A DNA stretch of 64,000 nt from an uncultured Bacteroidales bacterium (GTDB lineage: Bacteria; Bacteroidota; Bacteroidia; Bacteroidales; UBA932): positions 1 through 64,000 of the forward strand of contig CAJUEK010000009.1 of the NCBI GenBank assembly GCA_910585445.1, given 5' to 3'. Each line of letters begins with the position of its first letter. Position 1 is the stretch's first letter. This document shows positions 8,198 to 16,647 of the stretch, one piece after another. The notes under the pieces are model-generated. The model was not told the DNA's origin. It did no database searches and worked only from the letters and a program-made list of their open reading frames with translations. Both the position numbers and the translations under genes were made by a program.

Positions 8198-9436
8198 TCA
8201 TGAAAGCTTGTGGATGGCAAGCCCGCTGCGGAGCTTCGGCTCAAACCATGTCGTCTTTGGAGGCATGATGTTGCCGGAGTCAGCGATGTCTGTGAGCTGT
8301 TTCATTGATACCGGATACAAAGCGAAAGCTACCGCCATCTCTCCGCTGTCAACACGGCGCGAAAGCTCGCCCAGTCCGCGTATTCCGCCAACGAAATCTA
8401 TCCTCTTGTCTGTGCGCAGGTCCTTGATTCCGAGCAGCTTGTCGAGCACGAGGCCTGAAAGTATCGTGACGTCGAGCACTCCTATCGGGTCATTGTCGTC
8501 ATAGCGTCCCTCCTTGGCTGTGAGGGAATACCATTCGCCGTCAAGATACATCGAGAATTCATGGAGCTTGGCCGGCTTGTAGATTTCCTCTCCCTTTTTC
8601 ATTACCTCGAAATCTTCTCCGAGAGCCTCTACCAGCTGCTGGGGAGCAAGGCCGTTAAGGTCACGCACAACGCGGTTATAGTCAATGATTTTCAACTGGC
8701 TGTCAGGGAAAGCCACTGTCATGAACCAGTTGTATTCTTCTTCTCCGGTGTGTGCTGGATTGTTCTGGCGCTTTTCTGCTCCGACCCTGGCTGCCGCTGC
8801 CGTCCGGTGATGTCCGTCTGCCACATAGAATGCCGGTATTCCTGCGAATATTTCGGTTATCCTGTCTATGTCCTGCGGGCTGTCTATGACCCAGAAGTGA
8901 TGCCCGAAGCCGTCCTCGGCAACAAAATCGTACTCCGGCTCACGGGATACGTACTTGGCCACAATGGAATCAATTTCCGCATTGTCCGGATAGGAGAAGA
9001 ACACAGGCTCTATGTTGGCATCCTGTATGCGCACATGAATCATCCTGTCGTCTTCCTTGTCCTTGCGTGTAAGCTCATGCTTCTTTATCTTGCCTTCCGC
9101 ATAATCGTCCGTATGTGCGCATACAACAAGGCCGTACTGGGTTCTTCCGTCCATTGTCTGGGCATATACATAGTAGTACGGCCTGTCGTCCTGCACGAGC
9201 CATCCGTTATCCTGCCATTTCCTGAAATTCTCGACAGCCTTCGAGTAGGCCTCGTCACTGTGCTCGTCAATGATAGGGTCGAAATCAATCTCCGGCTTTG
9301 TTATATGGAGGAGAGACTTCTCGGAAGCCTCTGTCTTGGCCTCAGCGGAATTGAGCACGTCATAAGGCCTTGCAGCCACTTCCCTGACATGCTGCTTTGG
9401 CGGGCGGACCGCCGCAAAAGGTTTTATTCTTACCAT
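8198..9436 (-). CDS. DUF1015 family protein
   Basis: This 412-residue protein begins MVRIKPFAAVRPPKQHVREVAARPYDVLNS, the signature N-terminus of DUF1015. VADGHHRTAAAARVGAEKR near residues 210-230 is a strongly conserved segment with clustered His and Arg residues that resemble an active site. The biochemical role is not established. In Bacteroidetes this gene commonly follows serC and serA, as here, which suggests a link to serine or phosphoserine metabolism; this is an inference from context only. It is 31 bases downstream of serA and probably cotranscribed with it. Confidence 0.85.
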   Translation of the reverse strand: MVRIKPFAAVRPPKQHVREVAARPYDVLNSAEAKTEASEKSLLHITKPEIDFDPIIDEHSDEAYSKAVENFRKWQDNGWLVQDDRPYYYVYAQTMDGRTQYGLVVCAHTDDYAEGKIKKHELTRKDKEDDRMIHVRIQDANIEPVFFSYPDNAEIDSIVAKYVSREPEYDFVAEDGFGHHFWVIDSPQDIDRITEIFAGIPAFYVADGHHRTAAAARVGAEKRQNNPAHTGEEEYNWFMTVAFPDSQLKIIDYNRVVRDLNGLAPQQLVEALGEDFEVMKKGEEIYKPAKLHEFSMYLDGEWYSLTAKEGRYDDNDPIGVLDVTILSGLVLDKLLGIKDLRTDKRIDFVGGIRGLGELSRRVDSGEMAVAFALYPVSMKQLTDIADSGNIMPPKTTWFEPKLRSGLAIHKLS

Positions 9437-9467
9437 GTTTCGTGTCTTGTGTTGAAAATGCTTCCTG

Positions 9468-10388
9468 TCATTTGTTCAGCTGGAACTTGGTGCAGCCCTC
9501 GGAGAAATATGCCGCTATCTGCCTTGCCGCTGCGATTCCTGCATTGATGTTGGCTTCCGCGGTCTCCGCTCCCATTTTCTTCGGGGTGGCGAACACTTGT
9601 CTTCCGAATTTCTCGCTCAGTTCCTGCTGGCATGCCGGTGCCACATCTGCTACGTATTTGATGTCAGGCCTGTCTTCAAGGACTTTCACAAGCTCGGCCT
9701 CATTTATGACTTCCTTGCGCGCAGTGTTGAGAAGGCATCCTCCCTTAGGCATCCTTGATATGAGGTCATAGCCGATTGAGGCTATGGTTTGCGGGGTTGC
9801 CGGAATATGGAGCGATATGAAATCGCATTCCGAATACATCTGCTCAAGCGATTCCGCCGGCACCACGCCGTCTTCCTGCATTTTTTCCGCAGGAACGAAA
9901 GGGTCAAATGCCGTCACTGAAAGTCCCAATGCCTTGGCTTTTTCAGCCACTAACCTGCCGACGTTTCCGTAAGCCTGTATTCCGAGGCGCTTGCCGCTGA
10001 TTTCCGAGCCTGTACCCGGATTGAACTGGTTGCGGGACATGAATATCATAAGCGCAAGGGCAAGTTCGGCTACTGCGTTCGCGTTCTGGCCCGGTGTGTT
10101 CATTGCCACGATGCCCCTTTCCGTGCATGCGGCAAGGTCCAGATTGTCATAGCCTGCTCCGGCGCGCACTACTATCTTGAGCTTTGGCGCGGCTGCAATG
10201 ACCTCTGCAGTCACCTTGTCGGAGCGGACAATCATGGCATCCGCATCTGCGACAGCGGCAAGAAGCTGCTCCTTTTCCGTATATTTTTCAAGGAGGGCGA
10301 CCTCATGTCCAGAGGCTGCCGCTATTTCCTTGATTCCGTTCACCGCAGCAGCTGCAAACGGCTTTTCTGTAGCGACAAGTATTTTCAT
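9468..10388 (-). CDS. serA: D-3-phosphoglycerate dehydrogenase, type III (Lys form)
   Basis: This enzyme oxidises 3-phosphoglycerate to 3-phosphohydroxypyruvate, the first step of serine synthesis. It has 306 residues and no C-terminal ACT or regulatory domain. The substrate loop contains VRAGAGYDNLDL, the NAD-binding turn is AYGNVG, and the catalytic Arg is in NTARKEVINE. The usual catalytic His of the family is replaced by Lys in ATPKKMGAETAEAN. This matches the type IIIK enzymes known from Bacteroides and Entamoeba, so it is a subclass feature rather than damage. It lies 12 bases after serC. Confidence 0.93.
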   Translation of the reverse strand: MKILVATEKPFAAAAVNGIKEIAAASGHEVALLEKYTEKEQLLAAVADADAMIVRSDKVTAEVIAAAPKLKIVVRAGAGYDNLDLAACTERGIVAMNTPGQNANAVAELALALMIFMSRNQFNPGTGSEISGKRLGIQAYGNVGRLVAEKAKALGLSVTAFDPFVPAEKMQEDGVVPAESLEQMYSECDFISLHIPATPQTIASIGYDLISRMPKGGCLLNTARKEVINEAELVKVLEDRPDIKYVADVAPACQQELSEKFGRQVFATPKKMGAETAEANINAGIAAARQIAAYFSEGCTKFQLNK

Positions 10389-10400
10389 TCCTTACAGATT

Positions 10401-11474
10401 TTATTTTTTCAGTTCTTCAAATTCTCTCATGCAATCCACAAGAGCCTGGACACTTTCCATAGGGCAGGCATTGTAGATGGATGCGCGGAATCCTCCTACG
10501 GACCTGTGGCCCTTGATTCCTGTCATGCCCCTTTCCTTAGCGAAAGCCATGAACTCGTCCTGAAGGTCCTCGCGGCCCTCTGCCATTACGAAACAAACGT
10601 TCATGATGGAGCGGTCTTCAACGGCTGCCGTTCCCCTGAACATGGAGTTCCTGTCAATCTCCCCGTAAAGCAGCTCGGCTTTCTGCCTGTTGATTTTGTG
10701 CATAGCCTCTACTCCTCCGTTCTCCTTGAGCCATTTGAGGGTCTCGTTCATCACAAATATAGGGAACACCGGAGGCGTGTTGAACATGGATGCCCCGTCT
10801 ATCAGAGTGCGGTAGTCGAGTATTGTAGGGATATATCTGCTTACCTTGCCGAGGGCGTCCTTGCGTACAATGGCGAAAGTGACTCCTGCGGGACCGACAT
10901 TCTTCTGCGCTCCGCCGTATATCAGCGCATATTTGCTGACGTCAACCGGACGGCTCATTATGTCGGAGGACATGTCCGCGATAAGAGGCACCGGGCAGTC
11001 CATGTCTTCATGAATCTCCGTTCCGTAGATGGTGTTGTTGGTGGTGATATGGAAATAATCAAGGTCGGACGGAATCTCATATCCTTTCGGAATGTAGCTG
11101 TACGTGGTGTCCGAAGATGAAGCTACGGCATATGCGTTTCCAAGTCCTTTGGCCTCCTTGAGAGCCTTCTTGGCCCAGACTCCTGTCTCAAGGTATCCGG
11201 CCTTGTTTTCGAGGAAGTTCATGGCAGCCAAAAGGAAGCCCATGCTTGCTCCTCCTCCGAAAAACACGACTTCATGCGTGTCAGGGATGTTCAGCAGCTC
11301 TTTCCAGAGGGAACGGCACTCGTCCATTACAGACTCCCATTCTTTTGTCCTGTGCGAGATGGATATCACCGGAATGCCGGTGTTCTTGAAGTCTTTCAAT
11401 GCCTCTATGGCGTTGTCTATGGCTTGCTGCGGCAGAATGCAAGGGCCGGCAGTGAAATTATGGACTTTTCCCAT
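10401..11474 (-). CDS. serC: Phosphoserine aminotransferase
   Basis: This 357-residue PLP enzyme converts 3-phosphohydroxypyruvate to O-phosphoserine. The N-terminus HNFTAGPCILPQQAI is the class-V aminotransferase SerC start. The PLP Lys is in IYGGAQKNVGPAG. HRSVGGFRASIYNACP near the C-terminus is the conserved substrate-binding end. With serA directly downstream it supplies the first two steps of serine synthesis; no serB is visible in the window. A 52-base gap separates it from pyrI. Confidence 0.96.
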   Translation of the reverse strand: MGKVHNFTAGPCILPQQAIDNAIEALKDFKNTGIPVISISHRTKEWESVMDECRSLWKELLNIPDTHEVVFFGGGASMGFLLAAMNFLENKAGYLETGVWAKKALKEAKGLGNAYAVASSSDTTYSYIPKGYEIPSDLDYFHITTNNTIYGTEIHEDMDCPVPLIADMSSDIMSRPVDVSKYALIYGGAQKNVGPAGVTFAIVRKDALGKVSRYIPTILDYRTLIDGASMFNTPPVFPIFVMNETLKWLKENGGVEAMHKINRQKAELLYGEIDRNSMFRGTAAVEDRSIMNVCFVMAEGREDLQDEFMAFAKERGMTGIKGHRSVGGFRASIYNACPMESVQALVDCMREFEELKK

Positions 11475-11526
11475 TTCTGATATTTTAATTTATAATCAAA
11501 AGTGCTGATAAAGGTAACGATTTATT

Positions 11527-11979
11527 TTAGAAAATACTCTTTGCATCTGTAATTTTTTCGCAATAGTGGCAAATCAGTGATATTTCGTTATTTTCCTCCA
11601 TTGTGGTGAACCTTGTCTTGACAGGCTGGTGATTGGTTATGCATTTAGGGTTTTTGCATCTTGCTATCCCTGTTATTTCATGAGGCATAACCAGCTTTTT
11701 CTTTTCGACGACCTTGAAGTCACGGATTACATTGACCGTTGCCTTGGGAGCTATCAGCGCCAGCTTGTTCAGTTCGTCGTCCTCGAAGAATTTGTCGGCA
11801 ATCTTTATGATGCCTTTCTTGCCGAAATAGCCGCTGTTGAGGTTGATTCCGATTGTTATCTGATTGGATATTCCCTTGAGGTTGAGGATGTCCAGTGCCT
11901 TGTAAACATTCTCAGCCGGGATATGGTCAAGCACGGTGCCGTTCTCCAGTGCGCTGACTACCAGTTCTTTTCTTGTCAT
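11527..11979 (-). CDS. pyrI: Aspartate carbamoyltransferase regulatory subunit
   Basis: This 150-residue subunit binds allosteric nucleotides and holds the catalytic trimers of ATCase together. The allosteric domain contains GTVLDHIPAENVYKALDIL. The C-terminal zinc domain has four Cys in the pattern CKNPKC...CHYC, starting near residue 108. It lies 11 bases after pyrB, the classic pyrBI arrangement, and suggests an E. coli-type feedback-regulated holoenzyme. Confidence 0.96.
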   Translation of the reverse strand: MTRKELVVSALENGTVLDHIPAENVYKALDILNLKGISNQITIGINLNSGYFGKKGIIKIADKFFEDDELNKLALIAPKATVNVIRDFKVVEKKKLVMPHEITGIARCKNPKCITNHQPVKTRFTTMEENNEISLICHYCEKITDAKSIF

Positions 11980-11990
11980 GATGTTCTTTT

Positions 11991-12908
11991 TTAGCGATAA
12001 CCCAATAAATATGAAATGATTGCCATCCTTATGTAGAGGCCGTTTTCCGCCTGCTTGAAGTAATATGCGTTAGGAGTGTCATCGACATCCTGGTCTATTT
12101 CATTCACGCGCGGGAGCGGATGCAGTATCTTCATGCCCGGCTTTGCTCCGGCGAGCATGGAAGCCTTGAGGCGATATACGTCCTTTACCCTTTCGTATTC
12201 CATCAGGTCTGTGAACCTTTCCTGCTGAACGCGGGTCATATAAAGGATGTCGCAATCGTCAATGTGCTCTTCCATATCGGCAGTCTCGATGTATTCTATC
12301 CCTTTGGCGTCAAGGAAATCTTTGTACTCCTTAGGCATTTTCAGCTCCTCAGGCGCGGTGAAAATGAATTTCGGATTGAAGTGTGACATCGCCTGGAGCA
12401 GCGAGTGGGTAGTCCTTCCGTATTTGAGGTCACCTACCATGTTTATTGTCAGATTCTCGAGCGTGCCCTGGGTCTGCAATATGGAATACAGGTCAAGGAG
12501 AGTCTGGGACGGGTGCTGGTTGGCTCCGTCTCCTGCATTCACTACCGGTACTGACGCCACTTCCGAGGCATAGCGGGAACTTCCTTCGAGCGGATGCCTC
12601 ATGATTATCATGTCAACATAGTTGGATACCATCTTGATGGTGTCCTTCAGCGTCTCACCTTTGCTCTGGCTTGTGTTGGAGGCGTCGGAGAATCCGATGA
12701 CCTTTGCTCCGAGCCTGTTGACCGCGGTCTCGAAGCTCAGGCGTGTCCTTGTCGAGGGCTCGAAGAACAGGCTTCCGATGACCTTCCCCTCGAGGAATTT
12801 CTGCTCTTTGTTCTTTTCGAACTCCTTGGCTGTCTCCAAGACGTGCAGGATTTCTTCTTTGCTGAAATCCTGGATAGAAATCAAGCTTTTACTCATATCT
12901 GTTATCAT
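11991..12908 (-). CDS. pyrB: Aspartate carbamoyltransferase catalytic subunit
   Basis: This 305-residue enzyme joins carbamoyl phosphate to aspartate in pyrimidine synthesis. The carbamoyl-phosphate loop is FEPSTRTRLSFETA. Other family motifs are HPSQTLLDLYSI and ILHPLPRVNEID. The ATG at 12908 is used; ATG at 12896 (product starting MSKSLISIQDFS) is also possible and would give 301 residues. It is 21 bases downstream of the IMPACT-family gene and 11 bases upstream of pyrI. Confidence 0.96.
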   Translation of the reverse strand: MITDMSKSLISIQDFSKEEILHVLETAKEFEKNKEQKFLEGKVIGSLFFEPSTRTRLSFETAVNRLGAKVIGFSDASNTSQSKGETLKDTIKMVSNYVDMIIMRHPLEGSSRYASEVASVPVVNAGDGANQHPSQTLLDLYSILQTQGTLENLTINMVGDLKYGRTTHSLLQAMSHFNPKFIFTAPEELKMPKEYKDFLDAKGIEYIETADMEEHIDDCDILYMTRVQQERFTDLMEYERVKDVYRLKASMLAGAKPGMKILHPLPRVNEIDQDVDDTPNAYYFKQAENGLYIRMAIISYLLGYR

Positions 12909-12929
12909 TGCATTGCCGCAAGGGCGTTT

Positions 12930-13547
12930 TTATTCAAGCAATACCGCGTCGCAGCCCTCCGTGTCCCTTATCCTTTTGAGGAAATCATCCTCATGGGAAA
13001 GGCGCACCGAGGTGTCTATGCTGCATTCCATATCGAACTTCTGGTTTTTCTGCTCCAGGCTGAGGTCTTTGAACACTTTCATCACGCTGTTCATACTGAG
13101 GTAGCCGAATGTTACCCTGTAGTGTCTGGAGGCTATTTTTGTTATTATCTGTGCATTGGATATGGCATCTGCCGAAGATGTCTTGTAGGCTCTTATGAGT
13201 CCGGGAATCCCGAGCTTTATGCCGCCGAAATACCTTACCACCACAATAAGGATGTCGCTCAGGCCGTTCGAATCAATCTGCCCGAGAATCGGTCTTCCTG
13301 ACGAGCCGGATGGCTCTCCGTCATCGCTGGCCCTGAACTTTTCTCCCGTGTGCCCGAGCCTGTAGGCATAGCAATGATGCCGCGCATCGTAGTATTCCTT
13401 TTTGAGGGCCGCTACAATCTGCTTGACTTCTTCTTCTGTTTCAACGGGATAGGCATGGGCAATGAATCTGCTTCCATTGTCCTTGAACAGGCCTCTCGAT
13501 TCTGAGGCTATGCTTCTGTATGAATCCTGGATCTGAGGGTTGTCCAT
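12930..13547 (-). CDS. YigZ/IMPACT family protein
   Basis: This gene encodes 205 residues of the UPF0029/IMPACT family, with the motifs ASDDGEPSGSSGRPILGQI and VVVRYFGGIKLGIPGLIRAY near residues 75-125. Members occur from bacteria to man; eukaryotic IMPACT regulates GCN2, and the bacterial role is not settled. The ATG at 13547 is preferred because the longer frame starts at a TTG (13559) that overlaps the putative promoter element. It heads a minus-strand run that continues with pyrB, pyrI, serC, serA and DUF1015. Confidence 0.85.
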   Translation of the reverse strand: MDNPQIQDSYRSIASESRGLFKDNGSRFIAHAYPVETEEEVKQIVAALKKEYYDARHHCYAYRLGHTGEKFRASDDGEPSGSSGRPILGQIDSNGLSDILIVVVRYFGGIKLGIPGLIRAYKTSSADAISNAQIITKIASRHYRVTFGYLSMNSVMKVFKDLSLEQKNQKFDMECSIDTSVRLSHEDDFLKRIRDTEGCDAVLLE

Positions 13548-13556
13548 ATCGGGAAT

Positions 13557-13564
13557 CAAAAGTA
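13557..13564 (-). promoter_or_regulatory. Putative promoter of the yigZ-pyrBI run
   Basis: On the minus strand this reads TACTTTTG, a TAnnTTTG match. It ends only about ten bases before the ATG at 13547, so the message would have a very short or no leader. Confidence 0.4.
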
Positions 13565-13618
13565 GCGTTTTTTCGCGCCATTCGGAAATTTTTTTTATCC
13601 GCTCACGGAAAAAATTGC

Positions 13619-13626
13619 TACCTTTG
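13619..13626 (+). promoter_or_regulatory. Putative promoter of the pRiA4b-like gene and miaA
   Basis: TACCTTTG matches TAnnTTTG and lies 57 bases before the start codon, in a divergent intergenic region. Confidence 0.45.
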
Positions 13627-13683
13627 GCCTCGCTTCTGCCGCCGGTGGAGGCATTTTTTAACCAGATTCAATTCTAACTTTCT

Positions 13684-14217
13684 ATGATACTGAAATATAG
13701 AGTTTCACTTCCCGGACTCAAGGGATTTGCGCGCGTTTATGAAGTAAAGGACAGCGCTTCACTTTATAGTTTCCACAAGCAGATGAGGGCTGACATGGAT
13801 TTTCCTCAGGACCAGCTTGTGCTTTTCAAGGCTTTCGGGCCGGATGGCGAGGTGTCTGCGAGGTATGGCATATTTGACCTCGGCTCGGGTACGATTGACG
13901 CCGTCACAATAGGCGAGTGCCATAAGAAAGGCGAGGACCGTTTCATCTATTTCTATGACACTACCAATGTCAAGAGCGTGATTGTTACATTCGAAGCCGA
14001 TGCTGAACAGCGTCCGAATGTGATTTATCCTCTTCTGGTGGAGACCAAGGGACCGAATCCGATAGAGTTCGAGAACGGCTATGTCGCGTTTGAGGATCTT
14101 CCAGACGACAAGAAGAAGGATCCGGATGACGAGGATTACGAAGATGATGATGACGAGGCGGCAGAGGAGGCTGACGATGACACCGAGGAAATCTTCGGTG
14201 ATGATGACGACGAGTAG
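13684..14217 (+). CDS. pRiA4b ORF-3-like (IS1096 TnpR-like) protein with acidic tail
   Basis: This 177-residue protein resembles the plasmid pRiA4b ORF-3 family: KYRVSLPGLKGFARVYEVKDSASLYSFHKQM then QDQLVLFKAFG in the first 60 residues. The last 35 residues are almost entirely Asp and Glu (for example DDDDEAAEEADDD), which suggests interaction with a basic partner or a nucleic-acid mimic; this is an inference. In Bacteroidetes this gene is often just upstream of miaA, as here (four bases apart). No catalytic motif is seen and the function is unknown. The family name does not imply a transposon in this place. Confidence 0.7.
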   Translation: MILKYRVSLPGLKGFARVYEVKDSASLYSFHKQMRADMDFPQDQLVLFKAFGPDGEVSARYGIFDLGSGTIDAVTIGECHKKGEDRFIYFYDTTNVKSVIVTFEADAEQRPNVIYPLLVETKGPNPIEFENGYVAFEDLPDDKKKDPDDEDYEDDDDEAAEEADDDTEEIFGDDDDE

Positions 14218-14221
14218 CCTC

Positions 14222-15142
14222 ATGCCTAAGAAGCTTGTCATAGTGTTGGGCCCTACCGGAGTGGGAAAGACTGATTACAGCATTTCCCTTGCGCTCAGGT
14301 ATGGCTCACCTGTCATTTCATGCGACTCGCGCCAGATATACAGGGAGATGTCCATCGGCACTGCCGTTCCTTCCCCATCACAATTGTCCGCAGTAAGGCA
14401 TTATTTCATACAGTCACATACTGTCCGGAAGCTTTATACGGCAGGGCGCTATGAGGTGGAGGCACTGGAACTGGTAAACAGGCTTTTTGCGGAAGGGCAT
14501 GACACGCTTGTGATGGCCGGAGGTTCCGGTTTCTATATTGATGCGTTTGTGAACGGTCTTGACGACTTCCCGCCAGCCGACCTTGCCCTGCGTTCCGAAT
14601 TGACATCCCGCCTGAAGGAGGATGGAGTCGGGGCTCTGCTTGAGGAATTGCGCAGGCTTGACCCGGAAAGCTGCCGGTCCATTGATACGGCCAACGGGCA
14701 GAGGGTCGTTCGTGCGCTTGAAGTCTGTCTTATGACAGGCCGCCCGTTTTCTTCATTCAAGACCGCCGAATCCAAGAACAGGCCATTTGAAATAGAGAAA
14801 ATCGGGCTTGTGAGGTCTCGTGAGGTTCTTTATGACAGGATTGACAGGAGAGTGCTGCAGATGATTGATGACGGGCTGGTTGAAGAGGTCCGTTCATTGA
14901 CCGGGTACCGTGACCTGGCGGCTTTGCAGACTGTGGGATATAAGGAGATTTTTGCATGGTTCGACTGGCAGGACGGCCTTGTTTCTGCAGAGGGATGGGG
15001 GCCGACATCTCCAGGGGACGGTCCTGTGACAACACTTGACAGGGCAGTCGAGCTGATACAGCGCAATACGCGCCATTATGCCAAGCGTCAGCTTTCATAC
15101 TGGGGCCGCGACAAGTCCATACATTGGATGAATCTTGATTGA
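14222..15142 (+). CDS. miaA: tRNA dimethylallyltransferase
   Basis: This 306-residue enzyme adds the dimethylallyl group to A37 of tRNAs that read UNN codons. The P-loop GPTGVGKT is at residues 10-17, followed by SCDSRQIYREMSIGTA, the conserved DSRQ segment. The C-terminal part has the family pattern RNTRHYAKRQLSYW. The start at ATG 14222 gives MPKKLVIVLGPTG; the open frame extends upstream only through the acidic tail of the neighbouring gene. It converges with a minus-strand Stealth remnant after four bases. Confidence 0.95.
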   Translation: MPKKLVIVLGPTGVGKTDYSISLALRYGSPVISCDSRQIYREMSIGTAVPSPSQLSAVRHYFIQSHTVRKLYTAGRYEVEALELVNRLFAEGHDTLVMAGGSGFYIDAFVNGLDDFPPADLALRSELTSRLKEDGVGALLEELRRLDPESCRSIDTANGQRVVRALEVCLMTGRPFSSFKTAESKNRPFEIEKIGLVRSREVLYDRIDRRVLQMIDDGLVEEVRSLTGYRDLAALQTVGYKEIFAWFDWQDGLVSAEGWGPTSPGDGPVTTLDRAVELIQRNTRHYAKRQLSYWGRDKSIHWMNLD

Positions 15143-15146
15143 CGGC

Positions 15147-15539
15147 TCAGCAGCCGCGTCCGTATTTCCGCAGATCAATCCCGAGGCGCTTCTCTATCCA
15201 CGCTGTCACCAATTCCCTGTCCTGTGCGCATGCAAGGTCAATCGAATTGAAGCATACGAATTTGCATTCCTTCATTTTTTCCAGCCGCTCCATTTTTTTC
15301 CGTACATAGTCCTTCTTTTTTTTCGGCTGCAGGAAGAAAAGTGTTTTATGTGGGTCGCGGTGCACGCATTCGCCTTTTTTGTAGAGTGTCAGGTATTGCA
15401 ATTCCTGTGGAGTGAATTGCTCCGGGTCACGGAACCTGTGCCGGATGTTTCTTATCGTCAGGTTGTCATGTTCCGAGAAATACTTCTCGACTTTCAAGCC
15501 AATCTTTAAACGGATGGCTGGAAAGTTAGTATGTCTCAA
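15147..15539 (-). pseudogene. 5'-truncated Stealth-family phosphotransferase remnant
   Basis: The 130-codon frame aligns by eye with the C-terminal half of the intact Stealth protein at 17684-18562. RHRFRDPEQFTPQELQYL with LYKKGECV corresponds to the CR3 region, and KFVCFNSIDLACAQ corresponds to the CR4 region (compare CINDVHLSEDKFEE). The CR1 and CR2 regions, with the DIVITYVDGND start, are missing. The frame opens with TTG right after a stop codon and has no suitable ATG. It overlaps the 3' end of the adjacent GT2 gene by 14 bases, so the glycosyltransferase gene appears to have replaced the 5' half. It could still be translated by coupling, but a functional transferase is unlikely. Confidence 0.6.
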
Positions 15540-16542
15540 TCAGTCTATGGATGAAGGCGGCTTGTTTGTCGCAGTTATATTTTTTTGCGTCCTCGAAGAT
15601 ACCGGTCTTTGCCATCCTGCCTAATATCTGTGCGACTAAAGCCTTGTCTTCTTCATCAATCTTTTCCATTCTTCGCACGATGCTGCTGATGGCATTCCAT
15701 TTTATGTTCTTTGACCAAAGATGCATTTGATTCGGAGTGGCTCGCTCCTTATAGTCCAAATAGGATTTTTCCAATCCTATGCTCCAATGCTTGAGCCATT
15801 CAATATTGTCGACAGTATGGGTGATTGACTTCTTATTAGGGTAGTAGTAGTATAGGGGCAAGGTGGTTATTGTTGCTGTTGGATTCTGCAGAATTACTTC
15901 GTTCCACCATGGAAAGTCTTCGTACTTGAGCCCTTTTACAAAAGGAATGTCTTTTATCACTTCTCTTTTGAACAGATGTCTCCATACATATGCTCCTTTT
16001 ATCCGGGGGGATTCATGCGTAGTGGAATCTTCTGTTACGTATTTCAGCAGATTGCCGGTATATGTATACTTGATGTTATCTATATTGTAGCGTCTATTGT
16101 ATCCAAATGGCTTGGATGCTATCAATTTGGATTCTGATGTTCCGAATATTCTACGTCTCTGCTTGATGAATAGTTTATATAGCGGGTCTCTTTTCCACGA
16201 TACGATATCGCTTCCTGTCTTCTTTGCGAGTGCAATAGCTATTTCACATGTCTGCGGATGGATGAAGTCATCAGAATCAACAAACATAATGTATTCTCCA
16301 TCTGCATGGAGAATGCCGGCATTCCTGGCATCGCCCAAGCCTCCGTTCTTTTTGTTGATTATGACGAATCTGGAGTCTTTTGCTGCAAACCTTTCCGCAA
16401 TTTCCAGAGAATTGTCCGTACTTCCGTCATTGACGAGTATTGCGTTCCAGTCACTGAAAGTCTGGTCCAGAATGCTGTTCAGACAGCGGTCCAGATATTG
16501 TGCGACGTTATATATAGGCAGAATAATGGAAATCGAAGCCAT
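15526..16542 (-). CDS. Family 2 glycosyltransferase
   Basis: This 338-residue GT-A fold enzyme starts MASISIILPIYNVAQYLDRCLNSIL. The nucleotide-sugar site is VNDGSTDNS and the metal-binding motif is MFVDSDD (DxD). GLKYEDFPWW near the middle may be the acceptor or catalytic-base region. It is predicted to add one sugar to a lipid-linked surface glycan on the cytoplasmic side. No C-terminal membrane helices are evident. A 149-bp block (16340-16488) is nearly identical to the neighbouring GT2 gene at 17465-17613, with four differences, while the rest diverges. The donor and acceptor are unknown. Confidence 0.88.
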   Translation of the reverse strand: MASISIILPIYNVAQYLDRCLNSILDQTFSDWNAILVNDGSTDNSLEIAERFAAKDSRFVIINKKNGGLGDARNAGILHADGEYIMFVDSDDFIHPQTCEIAIALAKKTGSDIVSWKRDPLYKLFIKQRRRIFGTSESKLIASKPFGYNRRYNIDNIKYTYTGNLLKYVTEDSTTHESPRIKGAYVWRHLFKREVIKDIPFVKGLKYEDFPWWNEVILQNPTATITTLPLYYYYPNKKSITHTVDNIEWLKHWSIGLEKSYLDYKERATPNQMHLWSKNIKWNAISSIVRRMEKIDEEDKALVAQILGRMAKTGIFEDAKKYNCDKQAAFIHRLIETY

Positions 16543-16647
16543 ATCTATAAGGGTTAAAATATCTTTTTGTACAAAATCATCCTATAGATGCAAAGTCTAC
16601 CATAAATGTGACAACGATTATGTCTGATGTCTTTGTGTCGTTCCAAT

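Noticed and set aside
8561..9547. 328-codon plus-strand open frame
   Set aside because: It is antisense to the DUF1015 gene, whose motifs are clear; long antisense frames are common at this base composition.
10305..11120. 271-codon plus-strand open frame
   Set aside because: It is antisense to serC and serA and has no recognisable domain.
13684..14217. Mobile element suggested by the pRiA4b/IS1096 family name
   Set aside because: No transposase, inverted ends or target duplication is seen; the gene is a stable neighbour of miaA in this phylum as far as known.
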